From IMG/VR virus record IMGVR_UViG_3300045119_000034, positions 1 through 39,963 of that record: DNA of 39,963 nt, one strand, 5' to 3'. The position numbers and the translations under genes were made by a program. Source of the DNA: a virus. Each line of letters begins with the position of its first letter. Position 1 is the first letter of the stretch. The notes under the pieces were generated by a model. It did not search any database and was not told the origin of the DNA. It saw nothing but the letters and a program-made list of their open reading frames with translations. Below are positions 36,421 to 39,963 of the stretch, piece by piece.

Positions 36421-38159
36421 TATCGTGGCACCAGTTGGCCGTTAGACCAATCGTATGTCCCGCTCTTTAATGGAGCCGGAGCCGCAACGGCAGCACCACG
36501 TTGTGATGGCGCTCCTGTTTGAATTGCGCCGGGGGCTGGAGTACCGTACTTTTGCTTTAGCCGCGCTATTGTAATCGCTGTTTGTTTTGGATCACCAACA
36601 TCAAGGATGAGTTGTTTCTTGAAATCAGCAATAGCTTCCGGCGATACAGGACGTCCGGTTGGACTCGCTGCCTTTCGTTCTTCTTCATATGCTTGTCCAG
36701 CGGCATTCCTGATTGCTTCAAATTTAGCTTGCAGATTGGCAGCAGGAGTGCCGGGAACTATCGCAGCCTGACTTGCTAGTTGACCTGTTTTTGGTATCCA
36801 CCCTCCGGGAGCGGTCAAATCCTTTTCAGCATCATCGAGAAGCAATGGGAAGCGTTGTTTAAGTTCATCACCTGAACTTGTCAGGCCGCCAGTTTTAATA
36901 GACCTCTGAGCAGCGGCAAGCTTGGCTTCTTCCTCAGCGCCAGCCTTTTCAGCCGCCACCCTATTCAGTTCAGGTGCTGCCGCGACGTTTGCCCGGTTAG
37001 TCCCTGTAGTAGTTCCTTCAGCCTCGGAAGCCTTCAATGCTCCAACACGTCCGGCCATGCCTGGATCACTTGAACGGCGAATTTCACCAGTGGCAGAATT
37101 GACCAACGCCATAGAGCCGTCAGGCTGCTGGACTGGTTTCCACTCTCCGCTTAATTGCTTGGTGACAACGCCCTGCAACATGGTGGATGCCGCACGCTTG
37201 GCATAAATGCTCGCGTTTGGATCGCGAATGGTGCTGATGAGTTGTTGCACTCCGGGGTTCTGTGGCAAGCCTTGCTGCTGCGGAATTTGTGGTGCAGGTT
37301 GCCCTCCCGCCATGACTTGCGGCGGCGGCGGTTGTGACGGCGCGGAACTATCAGGTGATGGGATTGGCCCAGCAAGCTGCGTCGGCTGTCCGGGGGCACC
37401 CCCATAGAAACGGTGCTCCCCAATATCAAGCGCAGGACCCCTCGCCCATGATGGCACTGACCTGCCGAGTGCGGCCTGTGCTGTAGGCGAATAAAATGAT
37501 GTCGCACCATTCGTCGGATCATTAGCGCCGGTATATGCCTGATCTACAATTCCGCCGAGGCGATTGTATTCTGGACTTCCAGCCGGGAGTGAAAGCATCC
37601 GTGCTTTCGCTTGTATATTATTCCAAGGCTCGAATTGGTTTTTAGCCAAGACAACGCCTGGAACAGTATCGCCGCCAAATCCACCATTAACCGCGCGGTT
37701 GCGAATTACGTTTGCAACACCAAGTGCTGATTTTCCGGGGTCCTCGCCATAAATAGTACGGATAGCCAAGTCTCTTGCCTGACCTGATGGCGGGTCTAAT
37801 GGGCTTGGCTCGTTCTCCCTATAAATCTTATCCGTAACGTTATTTCCCATTGGCTGTGCGGTCTGAACGGTAGATTGAGGCAATGAAGCATTAGGCGAAC
37901 CGCCTCCAGCCAATCTAGCCAACATGTCTCCTTGAGCATTGATGCCCTGCATTTCCTCTTTATCGGCCTGACCAACCATATAACCGCCAGCCGCGCCTTG
38001 CAGCGCACGGGCTATAGCTCCGATGGCATTCGCCTTGGTCGGTGATCCGTCCCCGGCCTGCTGCATCAACCCATAAGCATAACGACGACGCGCTGCTATT
38101 GCCTCGGGAGACAGCCCACCATAAGACGCATCGGTATATGGGTTCTGATAGTCAGCCAT
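36420..38159 (-). CDS. Ejection protein with SleB-type cell-wall hydrolase domain
   Basis: A 579-aa protein. Residues 128-252 are a Hydrolase_2/SleB domain: RTIYGEDPGKSALGVANVI (E139 catalytic), NRAVNGG, NQFEPWN, GATSFYSPTA and WARGPALDIGEHRFYG. The rest is a Pro/Gln-rich linker (270-300) and a long helical part (about 370-540). As a virion protein it would open the peptidoglycan for DNA entry. Overlaps the next ejection gene by TAATG. Confidence 0.87.
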   Translation of the reverse strand: MADYQNPYTDASYGGLSPEAIAARRRYAYGLMQQAGDGSPTKANAIGAIARALQGAAGGYMVGQADKEEMQGINAQGDMLARLAGGGSPNASLPQSTVQTAQPMGNNVTDKIYRENEPSPLDPPSGQARDLAIRTIYGEDPGKSALGVANVIRNRAVNGGFGGDTVPGVVLAKNQFEPWNNIQAKARMLSLPAGSPEYNRLGGIVDQAYTGANDPTNGATSFYSPTAQAALGRSVPSWARGPALDIGEHRFYGGAPGQPTQLAGPIPSPDSSAPSQPPPPQVMAGGQPAPQIPQQQGLPQNPGVQQLISTIRDPNASIYAKRAASTMLQGVVTKQLSGEWKPVQQPDGSMALVNSATGEIRRSSDPGMAGRVGALKASEAEGTTTGTNRANVAAAPELNRVAAEKAGAEEEAKLAAAQRSIKTGGLTSSGDELKQRFPLLLDDAEKDLTAPGGWIPKTGQLASQAAIVPGTPAANLQAKFEAIRNAAGQAYEEERKAASPTGRPVSPEAIADFKKQLILDVGDPKQTAITIARLKQKYGTPAPGAIQTGAPSQRGAAVAAPAPLKSGTYDWSNGQLVPR

Positions 38160-38160
38160 T

Positions 38161-39147
38161 CTATGCCCCGATCAATGCGGAATAGTTGACCATGAGATAA
38201 CCGTCAGGATGCATAGCAACAGCAGACGGCATAACCTTGATAACCTCATCGGCCATCACGCCCTGCTGTCGCGCCCCATCAAGCATGTATTCGTATAGCG
38301 GAAGATCATAAACCGTTGTTCCAATCCGCTTTATATTCGATTTCAGGCGACGATCAGATTTTCCCCACCCTCCAAGCGCCAGACCGCCAACCGTTCCAGC
38401 CGCTGAACCGAGTGCGCCATAAATCGCATTGGCCTGACCCATCCGCGCATTGTAGGTATTCATGTCGGCATTGTTCGCCATATTGTACGCACCAACCACA
38501 TCCGTTGGAGCCACATTGGTCTGCGGTGTTCCGACAAAGTTAGGCTGCGATACCTGACTTCCACTCATCAATGCTGATATTTCATTGAGTGGTTGATTGC
38601 GCTGTGTGAGCGCTTCCTGTGTTGCCTGCCCACGATCAGCCAGCAATGCAGAATTATAGGAATTGTCCCGCTGCATTCCAAAATCACGCATGGCATTCGT
38701 ATAGGCTTCCGAGCCTTGCTGAATGCCCTGATTTGCGAGTAGCGTATTAAGTGATGCTGACCGCTGATCCCATACAGGGTCTAGTAACTTTTTCTGAATA
38801 TCGTCTTGCTGAGTGCTGGTTGCTGCATTCAAATCCCAAGGAGTACCTAAAATTCCGCCAACCTTAGCAGACTGATCAACTCCAATTTGACCTAGAGTCT
38901 TTTGTGTTTGAGTATTCAAATCCATTAGCTTTTGTTGATCAGGAGAGAGAGTTGTCGTCGCAGTATAATGCGGTGTCCCGTCGCTCCAGTTTGCGCCCTG
39001 CGTATATGACAGGTTCCCGTAAGGCGTAACCTGATCTGTGGAATTAAGTCCCGTCTGCACAATAGCCGTTGCTTTGTTGCTCGCGGCTTCCGCATTTGCG
39101 ACTGCTACGGGATCAGCTGCGGGAGGCGGCGACGGAGTGCTCGGCAT
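38161..39147 (-). CDS. Ejection protein with mini S74 (intramolecular chaperone) domain
   Basis: A 328-aa protein. Residues 1-245 are helical, Gln/Asn/Ala-rich, as in the first podoviral ejection protein. A Gly-rich turn (TVGGLALGGWG) leads to SDRRLKSNI (264-272), GVMADEV (296-302) and MPSAVAMHPDGYLMVNYSAL, the pattern of Peptidase_S74 domains. Ser264 and Lys269 have the spacing of the catalytic Ser-Lys pair. At about 65 residues it is shorter than the domains on endosialidases. Whether it cleaves itself is open. Confidence 0.82.
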   Translation of the reverse strand: MPSTPSPPPAADPVAVANAEAASNKATAIVQTGLNSTDQVTPYGNLSYTQGANWSDGTPHYTATTTLSPDQQKLMDLNTQTQKTLGQIGVDQSAKVGGILGTPWDLNAATSTQQDDIQKKLLDPVWDQRSASLNTLLANQGIQQGSEAYTNAMRDFGMQRDNSYNSALLADRGQATQEALTQRNQPLNEISALMSGSQVSQPNFVGTPQTNVAPTDVVGAYNMANNADMNTYNARMGQANAIYGALGSAAGTVGGLALGGWGKSDRRLKSNIKRIGTTVYDLPLYEYMLDGARQQGVMADEVIKVMPSAVAMHPDGYLMVNYSALIGA

Positions 39148-39148
39148 T

Positions 39149-39568
39149 TTATTTCATCCATTTCAGCGCTGCATCCCGATCCATTCGGAATACAATCGCA
39201 TCGTCTTTGCGTTCTGGCCCGTAGTAGTGTTTTAACGTGGCCTCGAACTTGAAACCGATCTTCGGAAGCATTCTCAAAAGCCGCTTATTCGATCTGTGAG
39301 GCTTTGCCGTCAGTCGAATGACTTTGACCTGATCGAATACATAGCGAAACGCCTCACGCATCGTCTGCCGTGTCATGCGGCCAACAATATGAATTTCCAG
39401 ATTTGAGCCGGTGTAATCGTTGAATATAGCCGCAGACTTTAATCCACCAGGATCAGACCAACCCATTGCAGAATACGAACCAAACACAGGCTTGCCGGAT
39501 ATAGCGCCAAACCATTCAGCTATCGTCACACCAATATCATCCTGGTGCGTTCCGCTAAATAATTGCAC
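39149..39568 (-). CDS. GNAT-type acetyltransferase-like protein of podovirus tail cluster
   Basis: A 139-aa protein with a GTG start (39568) sharing one base with the previous TAG. Pattern of a GNAT fold: a beta sheet (KSAAIFNDYTGSNLEIHIVG), a helix (TMREAFRYVFDQV), VIRLTAKPHRSNKRLLRMLP (acetyl-CoA loop region) and IGFKFEATLKHYYG near the end. Such genes commonly stand before ejection proteins in podoviruses. The substrate is unknown. Confidence 0.82.
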   Translation of the reverse strand: MQLFSGTHQDDIGVTIAEWFGAISGKPVFGSYSAMGWSDPGGLKSAAIFNDYTGSNLEIHIVGRMTRQTMREAFRYVFDQVKVIRLTAKPHRSNKRLLRMLPKIGFKFEATLKHYYGPERKDDAIVFRMDRDAALKWMK

Positions 39569-39963
39569 TAGCTTCCAATCCAGTGACCCATGAAATAACT
39601 GTTCTGTGCTGATCCAGAAACTGTTCCGGTGCTCGCGGATGTATCAATGTAAACTCTAAGATCGTATGCATCGCTGCCGCTCGCAACGTCCTCAATGGTA
39701 ATCATAGCTGACGCGGCATTCGCTGCGGCTGCGAACCAATTCCCCTGCTTAAAATCGCTTCCGTTCTTATAAACTGCAACCGCTATAAGATTTCCTGCCG
39801 GAAATGTCCCGCTGCACAGCGCCTGGCCCGTTAGGAAGATTTTACCAGCAGGAGGCGTCCATGTATCTGAGGCAAAATGTGAACCAATATCATATAATAT
39901 AGTCCCAAATGTAATCTTTGTAAAAGATGCATCCGGTATGCCTGTCTGATCCGTTCCATTTTT
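39568..39963 (-). CDS. Short C1q-like tail-tip or fibre protein, C-terminal part
   Basis: Remainder of the gene that starts at 322. On the circular genome the frame passes from 1 to 39836 and ends at TAG 39570-39568; bases 39837-39963 are the second copy of 1-127. This part encodes the last 89 unique residues, a beta-rich jelly-roll-like domain (FLTGQALCSGTFPAGNLIAV, AYDLRVYIDTSAS) ending in YFMGHWIGS. The stop overlaps the GTG start of the GNAT gene by one base. Confidence 0.85.
   Translation of the reverse strand, partial: KNGTDQTGIPDASFTKITFGTILYDIGSHFASDTWTPPAGKIFLTGQALCSGTFPAGNLIAVAVYKNGSDFKQGNWFAAAANAASAMITIEDVASGSDAYDLRVYIDTSASTGTVSGSAQNSYFMGHWIGS
39837..39963. repeat. 127-bp direct repeat of the window ends, right copy
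   Basis: Identical to bases 1-127; see the left copy. One copy must be removed to obtain the circular sequence. Confidence 0.95.

Noticed and set aside
1-39963. CRISPR arrays, insertion sequences and canonical tRNA genes
   Set aside because: I looked for spaced direct repeats, transposase motifs and cloverleaf patterns and found none that I can support by eye.

Overview
This window is a complete, circularised genome of a temperate, short-tailed (podovirus-like) phage. The first 127 bases recur exactly as the last 127 bases (1-127 = 39837-39963), so the unique genome is about 39,836 bp and the window ends are artificial: they fall inside one late gene, which I give as two pieces. The short-tailed assignment rests on a 745-aa P22-type portal, a tail adaptor and nozzle pair, three large ejection-type proteins, and no tape-measure, tail-tube or sheath gene. 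The host is probably an alphaproteobacterium, most likely Hyphomicrobiales (Rhizobiales). This is suggested by the DUF6456-like regulator, the DUF6525-like protein, the DnaA-domain-IV protein and a secreted Cys-rich protein of a type I know from that order. It is an inference from family resemblance, not a search result.

Layout. A mirror image of the lambda immunity region sits at 20.1-20.8 kb. A Cro-like gene (minus strand) and a small HTH repressor gene (plus strand) diverge around one operator, and three further operators lie in front of a rightward early promoter. All four operators are variants of TCAC-N5-GTGA, and in both promoters an operator fills the gap between -35 and -10. Rightward (plus, 20.8-29.9 kb) runs a dense early operon: many microproteins, an ERF annealing protein and a YqaJ exonuclease, an HNH nuclease, two tandem DNA methyltransferases, excisionase and integrase, zinc-ribbon and single-TM microproteins, and an ORF-free, hairpin-rich stretch at 28.29-28.57 kb that looks like a structured RNA. 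It ends in a terminator at 29.88-29.92 kb that serves both strands.

Leftward (minus, from 20.3 kb down to 17.5 kb) are regulatory and replication genes: Cro-like, two HTH-like proteins, a DnaA-domain-IV protein, a DUF1376 protein and a DUF6456-like protein. Directly after the last of these comes a strong promoter and, within about 50 nt, an intrinsic terminator. This is the arrangement of lambda pR'-tR', so the DUF6456-like protein is a candidate Q-type late regulator.

The late operon then runs leftward through 1 and round to 29.9 kb: terminases, a five-Trp-heptad microprotein, virion surface and glycosidase-like proteins, portal, scaffold, coat, decoration protein, a DUF115-type enzyme, tail adaptor and nozzle, a C1q-like tip protein, a GNAT protein, three ejection proteins (one with a SleB wall hydrolase, one with a mini S74 autoprotease domain), a repeat-bearing fibre and its partner, and a lysis cassette. 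The lysis cassette holds a micro-TM protein, a membrane-anchored M15 endolysin, overlapping Rz/Rz1 spanins, further membrane proteins and a secreted Cys-rich protein. Intrinsic terminators inside the late operon (4.8, 7.9 and 34.7 kb) probably set the gene dosage of structural proteins.
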